Assembly (NCBI GenBank): GCA_023447635.1 | Contig: JAEXNA010000233.1 | Location: 1 to 64,000, forward strand | DNA from: Vulcanimicrobiota bacterium | GTDB taxonomy: Bacteria > Vulcanimicrobiota > Xenobia > Xenobiales > JADMJV01 | Reading direction: 5' to 3' | DNA length: 64,000 nucleotides | Part shown: positions 34,169 to 42,560 of the stretch, one piece after another | Layout of the letters: each line of letters opens with the position of its first letter | Numbering within the stretch: the stretch's first letter is position 1 | Translations under genes and position numbers: made by a program | Notes under the pieces: model-generated | What the model was told of the DNA's origin: nothing | The model's input: only the letters and a program-made list of their open reading frames with translations | Database searches by the model: none

Positions 34169-35194
34169 TTGCCGAGAGATGATTTTGATTCCGCCTGGAA
34201 AGAGGCCCTGACCCAATACCTACCTGCGTTTTTCGACTTCTTCTATCCACAACTTCGACATCTGGTGCGATGGGAGATGCCGATCCGATTTCTCGACAAA
34301 GAGCTCAGAGCGATCAAGCCAAGGCAGAAGGGTGAGGGAGGGAAGCGCGCCGTCGATGTGCTGGCGGAACTTCACTGGGTCAATGAGGGCCCGCTCCTGG
34401 TGCTATTCCACATCGAGGTGCAGTCGCAGAAGGATCCGACCCTCCCTGCGCGGCTTTTTCACTATCATTCGCGCCTCAGCGAACTTTACGACCGGCCGTT
34501 GGCGACTCTGGTCATTCTTGCCGACCCTTCCCCGACCTGGCGTCCACAGTTCTATCAGAAGAGCTTTATCGGCACTCGACTGCGATTCGATTTCCCGGTC
34601 ATCAAGGTCGCTGACTATCAGAGTCAGCTTTTCTGGCTTCAGCATCTTCGTAACCCTTTCGCTTTGCTGATAGCAGCGACATTGCATGGTCAGGCCGCGA
34701 GGGCGGACTCGTCACTCCGAGAAGATAGCAAGTTCGAGTTGGTCAAGGCGCTTCACCGCCTGGGACTCGACCGCTCAGGAGTGCTGAGTTTTTTCCGCCT
34801 GATCGATGCGGTCTTGTCATTGTCGGAAGAGCGGCGAATGAGTTTCCAGCAACGAGTCGAAGATTATGAGAAGGAGATGGATATGCCTTATATCACCAGC
34901 GTAGAGAGAAGCGGAATTGAGAAGGGACGCATTGAGGGACGCGTTGAGGGACGCATTGAGGGACGCGTCGAGGGACGCGTCGAGGGAAGAGCCGAGGGGC
35001 AGCGGGAAGCGTTGATCGACAGCGTGTCGAGCGTTCTTACCGCCCGATTTGGAGAGATTCCCCCAACCCTTCGCGGACGGCTCGTCGATAGCGAAGTCGA
35101 GACTCTCAAGGCGCTGCTTCCTCACGCGGCGACGGACGGCTCTCTAGGAGCCTTCGAGACACGACTGTTGCCTCCCCACGGCTCAGCGCCTTGA
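34169..35194 (+). CDS. Rpn-family PD-(D/E)XK nuclease (putative transposase-like)
   Basis: This 341-aa protein is read from TTG 34169, six bases after GGAGGT; the longer reading from GTG 34133 has no such site. The N-terminal nuclease domain has the split PD-(D/E)XK motif (VDVLAEL, then LLVLFHIEVQSQ with Glu-x-Gln) and the YDRPLATLVILA and LFWLQHLRNPF blocks of Rpn/YhgA proteins. The C-terminal part holds an EKGRIEGRVEG repeat coded by six 12-bp units. Rpn proteins stimulate recombination and some act in phage defence. A truncated copy lies 3.2 kb upstream. Confidence 0.85.
   Translation: MPRDDFDSAWKEALTQYLPAFFDFFYPQLRHLVRWEMPIRFLDKELRAIKPRQKGEGGKRAVDVLAELHWVNEGPLLVLFHIEVQSQKDPTLPARLFHYHSRLSELYDRPLATLVILADPSPTWRPQFYQKSFIGTRLRFDFPVIKVADYQSQLFWLQHLRNPFALLIAATLHGQAARADSSLREDSKFELVKALHRLGLDRSGVLSFFRLIDAVLSLSEERRMSFQQRVEDYEKEMDMPYITSVERSGIEKGRIEGRVEGRIEGRVEGRVEGRAEGQREALIDSVSSVLTARFGEIPPTLRGRLVDSEVETLKALLPHAATDGSLGAFETRLLPPHGSAP
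34925..34996 (+). repeat. Six 12-bp tandem repeats inside the Rpn gene
   Basis: Units of the form GGACGC(A/G)T(T/C)GAG encode G-R-I/V-E. Five units are nearly identical and the sixth (GGAAGAGCCGAG) is diverged. Copy number can change without breaking the frame. The truncated paralogue at 30319-30975 has a shorter array. Confidence 0.9.
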
Positions 35195-35237
35195 TCTGTT
35201 CGGCGCTTTTTCAGCGCTGGCATGCTAAACTGCACCC

Positions 35238-36611
35238 GTGAGCGTGAGCCCCTCCATATCGCCTAAGATGGTCGTCACCAGCGGCCTGGCCTTCTGGCGC
35301 ACGGCAGAGCTCAACGAGGCCGGCGCGGTGGCCAGGCAGTTGGAGAGCGCCCGCTCTCAGGTGCCGGAAGACCTGGTCGTCGGCGGCTCGTTCTTTCAAG
35401 AGACCAAAGCGGTCAAGCTTCAGAGGGTGCTCAAAGGCGCCGCCAAGATCGCCGTGCCGGCTCTGGCCGCGACGGGCATCGCTCTGGCGGGGATCGCTGC
35501 TCTACCCATGACGCTGCTAGCTGGCGGACTGGCTCTCGCTACCGGTGTCATCGGACTGGCCGAAGGTCCGGCGCTGGTCAAAAACGCCCAGGATTACCTG
35601 CTGGCTCGCAACTACCAGGAGTACGAGGGGATGGACGCCTGGCGCAGCGGCGGGCCGCCTGCCAGCGTGCCGCTCGACAAAGGATCCGCCCCCGAGGTTG
35701 GCCTGCGCGAGATGCTGGCCGCCAACATGAAAGATTTCCCCTCGAGTCTGCAAGTGGTCCACGCCAACGGTCACGGCTACGGCGGCCGCTACACTGCCGG
35801 TCTTCCCACGGACAAACTGCAAGGCGCCATCACTTCCGCCACGGACCTCAGCGGTCGCTCCGTCGACGTGACCGTGCTCGATTCTTGCTACAGCGCCAAC
35901 TTCGAAAGCTTGATGGGGATGGCTCGCTCCATTCCGGGCTCCAAATTCGTCGTCGCCTTCGAAGACTCCATCCCCAGCGCCGCCTCGAACGCCGGGCGGA
36001 TTCCGCTCGACAAGATGCTGGTCGAAGCTTCCGACGACGGCAGCGCCCGCGAAGCCGCCATCAGCATGGCAAAGGTCGCAGCTAGCTACTTCGACGGTCA
36101 GAGCCATCTCGAGATCGCCAAACTTCCGCTGACCGAGCGCCATCGGCCAAAGAACCTCGAGAAGTTGCGTCAGGGCACCGACAGCACCGTGGCTGCAATC
36201 GACATGGAAAAGCTGCGCGACGACCTCCATCCAGCTCTGGACAAGGTTGGTCTTCAGCTCACCCAGGCGCTTCAGCAGCCCGAACTCGCCAAAGCGATCG
36301 CGACCGCCAAAGACGCCGCTGCGTTGGACGCTAGCCGAGACCTTATCGACCTGGGCGGATTCCTCCAGGGTGTCCTCCACCAGACGGCCGAAGGCTCCCC
36401 CCTACACACCTCTCTGCAGCAGGCGCTGAACGGACTCGAGGCCACCCTGCTGCTCAAGCGAACCGGCAACGACTACCCTTTGAGCGGCCTCTCCGTGCAC
36501 ACTCGCGACACCATTCCGAACCGCGGGGAAGTCGCCAACCAGGGCAGTTCGCCGCTGCAGGGCGACCATCTGCCCCAGGGCTGGGTGAAGTTCATCAAGG
36601 AAGCGTTCTAG
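35238..36611 (+). CDS. Caspase/clostripain-like cysteine-protease-fold protein with hydrophobic hairpin
   Basis: This 457-aa protein starts at GTG 35238. Residues 65-110 form a Gly/Ala-rich hydrophobic hairpin. Residues 165-245 have the caspase-hemoglobinase pattern: strand LQVVHANGHG with His179-Gly, then strand VDVTVLDSCYSAN with Cys217 after Asp-Ser, then FVVAFED. This is the HG/DxC dyad of clans C11/C14-like peptidases. The remaining 200 residues are helical and unrecognised. No signal peptide is evident. Protease activity is an inference from the dyad; the gene is not in an operon with a known partner. Confidence 0.6.
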   Translation: MSVSPSISPKMVVTSGLAFWRTAELNEAGAVARQLESARSQVPEDLVVGGSFFQETKAVKLQRVLKGAAKIAVPALAATGIALAGIAALPMTLLAGGLALATGVIGLAEGPALVKNAQDYLLARNYQEYEGMDAWRSGGPPASVPLDKGSAPEVGLREMLAANMKDFPSSLQVVHANGHGYGGRYTAGLPTDKLQGAITSATDLSGRSVDVTVLDSCYSANFESLMGMARSIPGSKFVVAFEDSIPSAASNAGRIPLDKMLVEASDDGSAREAAISMAKVAASYFDGQSHLEIAKLPLTERHRPKNLEKLRQGTDSTVAAIDMEKLRDDLHPALDKVGLQLTQALQQPELAKAIATAKDAAALDASRDLIDLGGFLQGVLHQTAEGSPLHTSLQQALNGLEATLLLKRTGNDYPLSGLSVHTRDTIPNRGEVANQGSSPLQGDHLPQGWVKFIKEAF

Positions 36612-36617
36612 GGAGCG

Positions 36618-37511
36618 TTGGCCGACTCGCTCCAACACCTGGAAGACGAGGCGATCACGGTCCTGCGCGAAGTCGCGGGACAGTTCCGTAACCCCGCCCT
36701 GCTCTTTTCGGGCGGCAAAGACTCTATCGCTGTGGCCTGGCTGGCCCGCAAGGCGTTCTGGCCTGCACCGCTGCCGTTTCCGCTGCTTCACATCGACACC
36801 GGGCACAACTTTCCCGAGACGCTGAGCTTCCGCGACGAGTTCGTCTGTCGTATGGAGGCGCGCCTGCTCGTCGCTTCGGTGCAAACCTCGATCGACAGCG
36901 GCCGCGTCGTCGAAGAGCAGGGGCCTCAGGCCTCTCGTAACGGACTGCAGACGGTGACCTTGCTCGATGCGATTGCGGAGCATCGCTTTGACGCCCTGGT
37001 GGGTGGAGCGCGCAGGGATGAAGAGAAGGCGAGGGCCAAAGAGCGCTTCTTCTCGCACCGTAACGCTATGGGCGGATGGGAGCCGAAAGCGCAGCGTCCC
37101 GAACTCTGGAGTCTGTTCAACGGAGGGCTTTCGTACGGGGAGCATTTCCGCGTCTTTCCGCTGTCCAACTTCACTGAACTCGACGTCTGGGAGTATCTCA
37201 GAAGGGAGAAGGTCGAACTTCCCTCGCTGTATTTCTCCCATCCTCGCGAGGTGTTGGAGCGGGACGGAGTGCTGCTGGCTGCCAGCGAGGTGGTTCGGCC
37301 GTTGGAGGGAGAGACGGCGCAGCTACGCCAGGTGCGCTTTCGCACCATCGGGGATATGACGTGCACCGGCGCTCTGGAATCAACGGCTGGCACGGTCGAT
37401 GAGGTGATCGCCGAGTTGGGTGAGACGCGAACCACCGAACGGGGCGGTCGCTTCGACGACCGCCGCTCCGACAGCGCCATGGAAGAGCGAAAGCGGCAGG
37501 GGTACTTCTAG
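36618..37511 (+). CDS. cysD: Sulfate adenylyltransferase small subunit CysD
   Basis: This 297-aa protein has family length. The PP-loop ATP-pyrophosphatase motif LLFSGGKDSIAV is at about 28-39. LHIDTGHNFPE, GGARRDEEKARAKER and the C-terminal FRTIGDMTCTGAL match CysD. With CysN it makes adenosine 5'-phosphosulfate from sulfate and ATP. The start is TTG with GGGAG just upstream. The cysNC start overlaps its stop by one base. Confidence 0.97.
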   Translation: MADSLQHLEDEAITVLREVAGQFRNPALLFSGGKDSIAVAWLARKAFWPAPLPFPLLHIDTGHNFPETLSFRDEFVCRMEARLLVASVQTSIDSGRVVEEQGPQASRNGLQTVTLLDAIAEHRFDALVGGARRDEEKARAKERFFSHRNAMGGWEPKAQRPELWSLFNGGLSYGEHFRVFPLSNFTELDVWEYLRREKVELPSLYFSHPREVLERDGVLLAASEVVRPLEGETAQLRQVRFRTIGDMTCTGALESTAGTVDEVIAELGETRTTERGGRFDDRRSDSAMEERKRQGYF

Positions 37512-39316
37512 TGGACGCGCGCGAGGTGCTTCGTTTCACCACCGCCGGCAGCGTGGACGACGGCAAGAGTACGCTGATCGGGCGTCTGTTGCTAGAGTCT
37601 CGGGCACTGTACAGCGACCAGATTGCGACCGTCTTGCGCGACAGCGAGCGACGCGGTCATCCCGGTCTGGACCTGTCGCTTTTTACCGACGGGCTGAAGG
37701 ACGAACGCGAGCAGAAGATCACCATCGACGTAGCCTATCGCTATTTTTCCACCCCGCGCCGCAAGTTCATCATCGCTGACTGTCCGGGACATCTGCAGTA
37801 CACCCGCAACATGGTCACCGGCGCCTCGACTTCGGAACTGGCCGTCCTACTGCTGGACGCGCGCCGTGGGCTGACGACGCAGACGCGGAGACACGCTTTT
37901 CTATCCACCCTATTGGGGATTCCGCACCTGCTGGTGGCGGTCAACAAGATGGACCTGATCGGCTACGACCAGGCGGCCTATGACGATCTGTGCGCAAGCT
38001 TCCGCGACTTCGCCTCGCGTTTGGAGGTGAAGAGCCTGACCTTTCTTCCCCTTTCGGCCTGGCACGGCGACAACGTGGTGGCGCGCAGCGAAGCGATGCC
38101 CTGGTATCAAGGCGGCACGCTGCTGCACTATCTCGAGACGATCAACGTTGGGGCGACCCGCAACGTGGTCGACTTTCGTTTCCCCGTGCAGACGGTGCTG
38201 CGGCCCCATCAGGACTTTCGCGGTTATGCGGGGCGGGTGGTATCGGGGCGGGTCGCGGTTGGGGAAGAGGTCCTGGTTCTGCCTTCAGGGGTGAGCACCA
38301 GGGTGGCCGGCATTGATGTCTACCAGGAGACGCGTTCCCAGGCCGAGGTGGGAGACGCCGTGGTGCTGCGCCTGGCCGACGAGGTCGACGTGGGGCGGGG
38401 CGACCTGATCGTGAGGCGCAAGAATCTTCCCCTGGCGGCTCGCCAGATCGACGCCGTGGTCTGCTGGCTGGGCGACTCTGCCCTGGACCCTCGACGCGAA
38501 TATCTGCTGCGGTTGGGAACTCGAAACGTCAGGGCCCGGGTGGCCGAAGTCGTCTACCGCATCGACGTCGACACGATGCATCGGCAAGGAGCCGACTCTC
38601 TGGAGCTTAACGACATCGGGCGTCTTCGGCTGGAGGCGGCGGAGACGCTGCATTTCGACCCCTATCGGCAGAATCGCGAGACGGGCTGTTTCTTGCTCAT
38701 TGATCGGACGACCCAACACACGATGGCGGCCGGGATGGTTCGAGGTCCTGCCGTCTCGAAGCCGGAGCCGGAAGGGGAGGGGGAAGGCCCCGCTGGAGTG
38801 GTCTGGCTGACCGGACTTTCCGGCGCGGGGAAGTCGACTCTGGCCCAGGGGTTGAGGGAGCGACTGCAGGCTCGGGGCGTGCCGACGTTGATGCTCGACG
38901 GCGACGACTTACGCCAGGGGCTATGTTCGGACCTGGGGTTCAGCGAGGCCGACCGCTCCGAGAACTTGCGCCGGGCCGCCCACGTTGCGCAGTTGGCGTC
39001 GCGACAAGGGTTGCTCGTGATCGCTGCCTTCATCAGCCCGTTCGCTCGGGACCGGGTTCTAGCCCGCTCGCTGGTGGCGGACGAACGGTTCCTCGAGGTT
39101 CACGTGCACTGCCCGCTGGCCGTTCTCGAAGAGCGAGACACCAAGGGTCTTTACACCCGCGCGCGTTCTGGAGAGCTGTCGCAGATGACCGGGATCGATT
39201 CTCCTTACGAGGCGCCGGAGAGCCCGGAGTTAAGGATCGATACTTCGCTGCTGGGCGTGGAACAGGCGTTGACGGCCCTGGAAGGCGCGGTTCTGAGCCT
39301 TTTCGGGCCTCTCTGA
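37511..39316 (+). CDS. cysNC: Bifunctional sulfate adenylyltransferase GTPase subunit/APS kinase CysNC
   Basis: This 601-aa fusion has an N-terminal EF-Tu-like GTPase with G1 GSVDDGKSTLIG, G3 DCPGH and G4 NKMD (1-220). Beta-barrel domains follow to about 415. The C-terminal APS kinase (about 425-601) has Walker A GLSGAGKST and DTKGLYTRARSGE. It couples GTP hydrolysis to APS formation and then phosphorylates APS to PAPS (NodQ type). A GTG start overlaps the cysD stop. No reductase genes follow, so PAPS could serve assimilation or sulfation. Confidence 0.97.
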   Translation: MDAREVLRFTTAGSVDDGKSTLIGRLLLESRALYSDQIATVLRDSERRGHPGLDLSLFTDGLKDEREQKITIDVAYRYFSTPRRKFIIADCPGHLQYTRNMVTGASTSELAVLLLDARRGLTTQTRRHAFLSTLLGIPHLLVAVNKMDLIGYDQAAYDDLCASFRDFASRLEVKSLTFLPLSAWHGDNVVARSEAMPWYQGGTLLHYLETINVGATRNVVDFRFPVQTVLRPHQDFRGYAGRVVSGRVAVGEEVLVLPSGVSTRVAGIDVYQETRSQAEVGDAVVLRLADEVDVGRGDLIVRRKNLPLAARQIDAVVCWLGDSALDPRREYLLRLGTRNVRARVAEVVYRIDVDTMHRQGADSLELNDIGRLRLEAAETLHFDPYRQNRETGCFLLIDRTTQHTMAAGMVRGPAVSKPEPEGEGEGPAGVVWLTGLSGAGKSTLAQGLRERLQARGVPTLMLDGDDLRQGLCSDLGFSEADRSENLRRAAHVAQLASRQGLLVIAAFISPFARDRVLARSLVADERFLEVHVHCPLAVLEERDTKGLYTRARSGELSQMTGIDSPYEAPESPELRIDTSLLGVEQALTALEGAVLSLFGPL

Positions 39317-39456
39317 TTCGGGAGCGATAAACCGCTCGGACCCCATACCTGGTATAGGGCGTCCCCATTCTCCCGCAGACTTTGTCGCAGTGCGGAAAGG
39401 TCCATGATGGTAGAGAAGATTCTGCCTTCTGATAGGCCTTTCCATAGGAGACGTCC

Positions 39457-40368
39457 ATGCACGAGAACGACAAACATATTCACATCGAAACGGAACCCAC
39501 CGTGACCCCCGTTGTCACCACGACGCCGGTGGTGGATCCGATGGTTGCACCGGCCACGCCCGTCGTGGTCGATACGGAGCACCGCCATCCGCAGAGCCCG
39601 ATGCTCTATGTGGCGATGTTGGTGTTCGCCGTGTTCGGCATCTGGGGCGTGATGATGCTCAATAGCGACAACACGGAGATGGCCAACACCGAGGTCGAGC
39701 GCAGCCAGGTCGGCTACGTGGAGCAGGACCTGGCTCCTCAAGCCGCGCCCTTCGTCGCCGACGCGCCGCGACGAGCCACTACGGACCGGATGGCCGAGGA
39801 CCACGCGCGGGACATGTCGCGCGACATGACGGAACAGCAGGTCGCGATGGACGCTGAACGGATCGACGAGACGACCGCTCGTCCTGAGCCCTACGACAAC
39901 GAAGTCGCCAGCGTCAACTTGATGGAAGAGCCTGGTCAGACCGTGACGGCCCAGACCACAGCCCCCGCGACGACGGCCCCCTCGACCTTGCCGGACCAGA
40001 CGGCCACCCGTCCTGCGCCGCCCCGCGATGCCGGTATGGTGGACGCCACCCCGGAAATCGCCGTGGTCGACCTGGACTACAGCAACCGTCCCACCGTGCC
40101 GCTCAGCGACCAGGACCTGACCAACCAGGTCGGCAAGCTCGAGGCGGACCTGGACAAAGCCGAGATTATGGCTAAGGAGACTGGTCAGATCGCTGCACAC
40201 GAAGTTCTGGAAGAGCGCTTCGACCTGCTGGAAGACCTGATGGAGGCCAAGACCTTGCCGATGAGTGAGGTCGACCGGACCTCGCTGACCCGCCAGTTAG
40301 CCGAGCTTCGCGACGAACTGGCCGCTTTCCAGGCCGACCTGGACGGACTGGTCGCCGGTCGCCGATAA
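39457..40368 (+). CDS. Membrane-anchored coiled-coil protein (paralogue of 28664-29251)
   Basis: This 303-aa protein starts at an ATG preceded by AGGAGA. A His/Thr-rich head (1-48) leads to one membrane helix (about 49-70, MLYVAMLVFAVFGIWGVMML). A long Thr/Ala/Pro-rich, mostly disordered region follows (about 80-200), then a C-terminal coiled coil (about 215-300) rich in Leu, Glu and Asp. The layout matches the protein at 28.7 kb. The function is unknown. A strong terminator follows directly, so it is a single-gene unit or the end of one. Confidence 0.65.
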   Translation: MHENDKHIHIETEPTVTPVVTTTPVVDPMVAPATPVVVDTEHRHPQSPMLYVAMLVFAVFGIWGVMMLNSDNTEMANTEVERSQVGYVEQDLAPQAAPFVADAPRRATTDRMAEDHARDMSRDMTEQQVAMDAERIDETTARPEPYDNEVASVNLMEEPGQTVTAQTTAPATTAPSTLPDQTATRPAPPRDAGMVDATPEIAVVDLDYSNRPTVPLSDQDLTNQVGKLEADLDKAEIMAKETGQIAAHEVLEERFDLLEDLMEAKTLPMSEVDRTSLTRQLAELRDELAAFQADLDGLVAGRR

Positions 40369-40409
40369 GAAAACTTTGGGACACCTATCCCTTTCCGTCC
40401 CAAACACGG

Positions 40410-40446
40410 AAGGCTCGCCTCTTGACCTGGGCGAGCCTTCTCTTTT
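40410..40446 (+). terminator. Strong Rho-independent terminator
   Basis: AAGGCTCGCC and GGCGAGCCTT form a perfect 10-bp stem around a 10-nt loop, followed by CTCTTTTT. It lies 42 bp after the stop of the membrane-anchored protein gene and reads on the plus strand. The convergent S9 peptidase gene ends at the U-tract. Confidence 0.9.
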
Positions 40447-42419
40447 TATGCCTTCGGTTCTGGGGCGCTCTCAGGCGTGTTGGTCTCGTCCAGCAGATAT
40501 CGCTGCAGAAACTGCATCAGCGTGGTCGTTTCGGCCAGATAGTTGTCGTAGCTGCGAGTGAAGCCGTGTCCCTCGTTGTCGGCCCGCAAGTACCAGCACT
40601 CGGTCCCGTTAGCTCGCAACGCTTGCACGATCTGCTCGGCCTGAGCGATGGGGACACGGGTGTCGTTGGCTCCGTGGGTGACCAGCAGAGGCGTCCGGAT
40701 CTTCTCGGCCTGGTGCAAGGGAGATAGGGCCCGCATCCAGACCTGCTGCTGCGGATCGGTCTCGTCGCCATACTCTACGGTGCGAAATCGGCGTCGGGTT
40801 GGTGTGACGCTGCGGGCGAGACTTTCCAGGTCGCTGATGCCGACCTGGTCCACGCCAGCACGGAAGCGGTCGGGGTAGCGGGCCAGACTCGCGAGGACGA
40901 CAAAGCCGCCGTAGGAACCGCCCTGGATAGCAACTCTGTCGCGGTCGAGGTTCGGCTGCTTGTCGATCCAGTCGAGCAAGGAGCCTATGTCTTTGATAGC
41001 GTTCTCTCGCAGCGCTCCGTCATCGAGTTTGCGAAAGCTCTTTCCGTAGCCGTCCGAGCCTCGGATATTCGGAGAGAGCAGCGCTACTTTGAGTTCGCGA
41101 GTGAGAAATTCGTCCTGTCCTCGGTAGTGAGGTTCGTGCTGGGCTTCGGGGCCGCCGTGCACGGAGATCAGGACGGGAACTTTACCTTCGGCACCAGGAG
41201 GCATGCTCAGGTAAGCGCTGAGCTGCCTTCCGTCATGGCTGGGGAAGGTGATCAATCGTGGACCGCTGTCTTTAGGCCGCCGACCGACGGCGACCTTCCC
41301 CTCCATCCAGCTACGAGTCTTTCCCGTCGCGAAGCTGTAGCTGCTGATCGAGGGGGGCGTCGTCCCGTTGTCGAGATAGAACGCGATCTCGTCGCCTTGC
41401 CAGGAGAAGCGTAAATTGCTGATGATTCCGCGTGGAATATCGAGGACCCGGGGTGCGTTACGTCCAGGATTCCAGGAGTAGACGTAGGTGCGGCCGTGGC
41501 GGTTCACGGTAAAGACCAGGCGGTCGGTCCGTCTATCACAGACCAGCATCGTGACATCCCAGGGCAAGGTCAAGAGCGGCTCGTCGCGCTCGGTGCTGGG
41601 ATCCCAGATGCGAAGCCGCTGAAACTCGCAGTCCCGGTCCGAAAGGTAGACCATCTTCCCCTGGCTGGTGAAGCGCGGCGAGCTCATGCGACACGCCTGC
41701 TCGGTAGGAGAGATGCGCCTGAGTCGCCGACGCGGCATCTCAAGTACGTGCAGCCGGACATCGTCGTTTCGTCGGTAGTCCGAGACCACCAGATCCCTCC
41801 CGTTCGGCATCATCCCGACAGGCGTCAGGGAACCGGGCTTACGGGTGAGCCATCGTCGTCTACCGCTGTCGACGTCGATCAGCACGACGTCGCTGTCGCG
41901 TCCGTTCCGTTCGTCCGAAGCACAAACCACGTGCCGTTCGTCGAGCCAGAAATGGTGGCCGTAGTGGGATTTACCGTCACTGAGCCTGCGGCTGGCGCCG
42001 CTCTTGACATCGAGCAAGTAGAGCTGTTCAAACTCTGCTCCTTCCGTATCGTCACGAGAGAGCAGATACTGACCCGGGTGGCCCGGTCGAGGAGAGCCGG
42101 GCACACCTTCGAGAGCCGTAGCGACCGTGAGGGCGTCATCCCAGCCCGTCCCCGGTTGACGGATCTCTTTGAGCAGGGTGTCGCTTGGCCCACCCCGGGC
42201 CAGCAAGAGACCTTGTTGACGACTCCAGCCGACCAGGTTGGCACGGAAGCTCCAGAGATAGCGACTGAGGGAGTCCCGAAGTTCGGGCGGCGCCTGAGGG
42301 ATTCCGTCGTAGAGCAGCGCGCCTTCCTGACGTACCATAGGCTGAGCCTGAAGGGTAAGAGACAGTTGGAGGAGGAGACCGAGCGAGACCAGCAGCGAGA
42401 GGGCGAAGCGTCGTGTCAT
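40446..42419 (-). CDS. Secreted S9-family prolyl oligopeptidase-like peptidase
   Basis: This 657-aa protein is read from the ATG that begins a signal peptide (MTRRFALSLLVSLGLLLQLSLTLQAQ); the frame stays open 23 codons further. An N-terminal beta-propeller (about 60-390) precedes the alpha/beta-hydrolase domain. The catalytic triad is recognisable: Ser502 in GGSYGGF, Asp in HGANDTRVP and His in EGHGFTR. It should cleave short peptides, often after Pro or Ala, in the periplasm. It is transcribed alone. Confidence 0.92.
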   Translation of the reverse strand: MTRRFALSLLVSLGLLLQLSLTLQAQPMVRQEGALLYDGIPQAPPELRDSLSRYLWSFRANLVGWSRQQGLLLARGGPSDTLLKEIRQPGTGWDDALTVATALEGVPGSPRPGHPGQYLLSRDDTEGAEFEQLYLLDVKSGASRRLSDGKSHYGHHFWLDERHVVCASDERNGRDSDVVLIDVDSGRRRWLTRKPGSLTPVGMMPNGRDLVVSDYRRNDDVRLHVLEMPRRRLRRISPTEQACRMSSPRFTSQGKMVYLSDRDCEFQRLRIWDPSTERDEPLLTLPWDVTMLVCDRRTDRLVFTVNRHGRTYVYSWNPGRNAPRVLDIPRGIISNLRFSWQGDEIAFYLDNGTTPPSISSYSFATGKTRSWMEGKVAVGRRPKDSGPRLITFPSHDGRQLSAYLSMPPGAEGKVPVLISVHGGPEAQHEPHYRGQDEFLTRELKVALLSPNIRGSDGYGKSFRKLDDGALRENAIKDIGSLLDWIDKQPNLDRDRVAIQGGSYGGFVVLASLARYPDRFRAGVDQVGISDLESLARSVTPTRRRFRTVEYGDETDPQQQVWMRALSPLHQAEKIRTPLLVTHGANDTRVPIAQAEQIVQALRANGTECWYLRADNEGHGFTRSYDNYLAETTTLMQFLQRYLLDETNTPESAPEPKA

Positions 42420-42560
42420 AGACCTGCTTGGTCGCCAAGGACGGAGAGCTATTTCGGCTGGAGGATGTCCCAGGATCATATTTTGCAAGGTAGGACAGTT
42501 CAGCGCTAGGAGTTCCAGTCGGTGCTTTGAAGTCTCCGTCTACTTTCAGGAGGATTGTCT

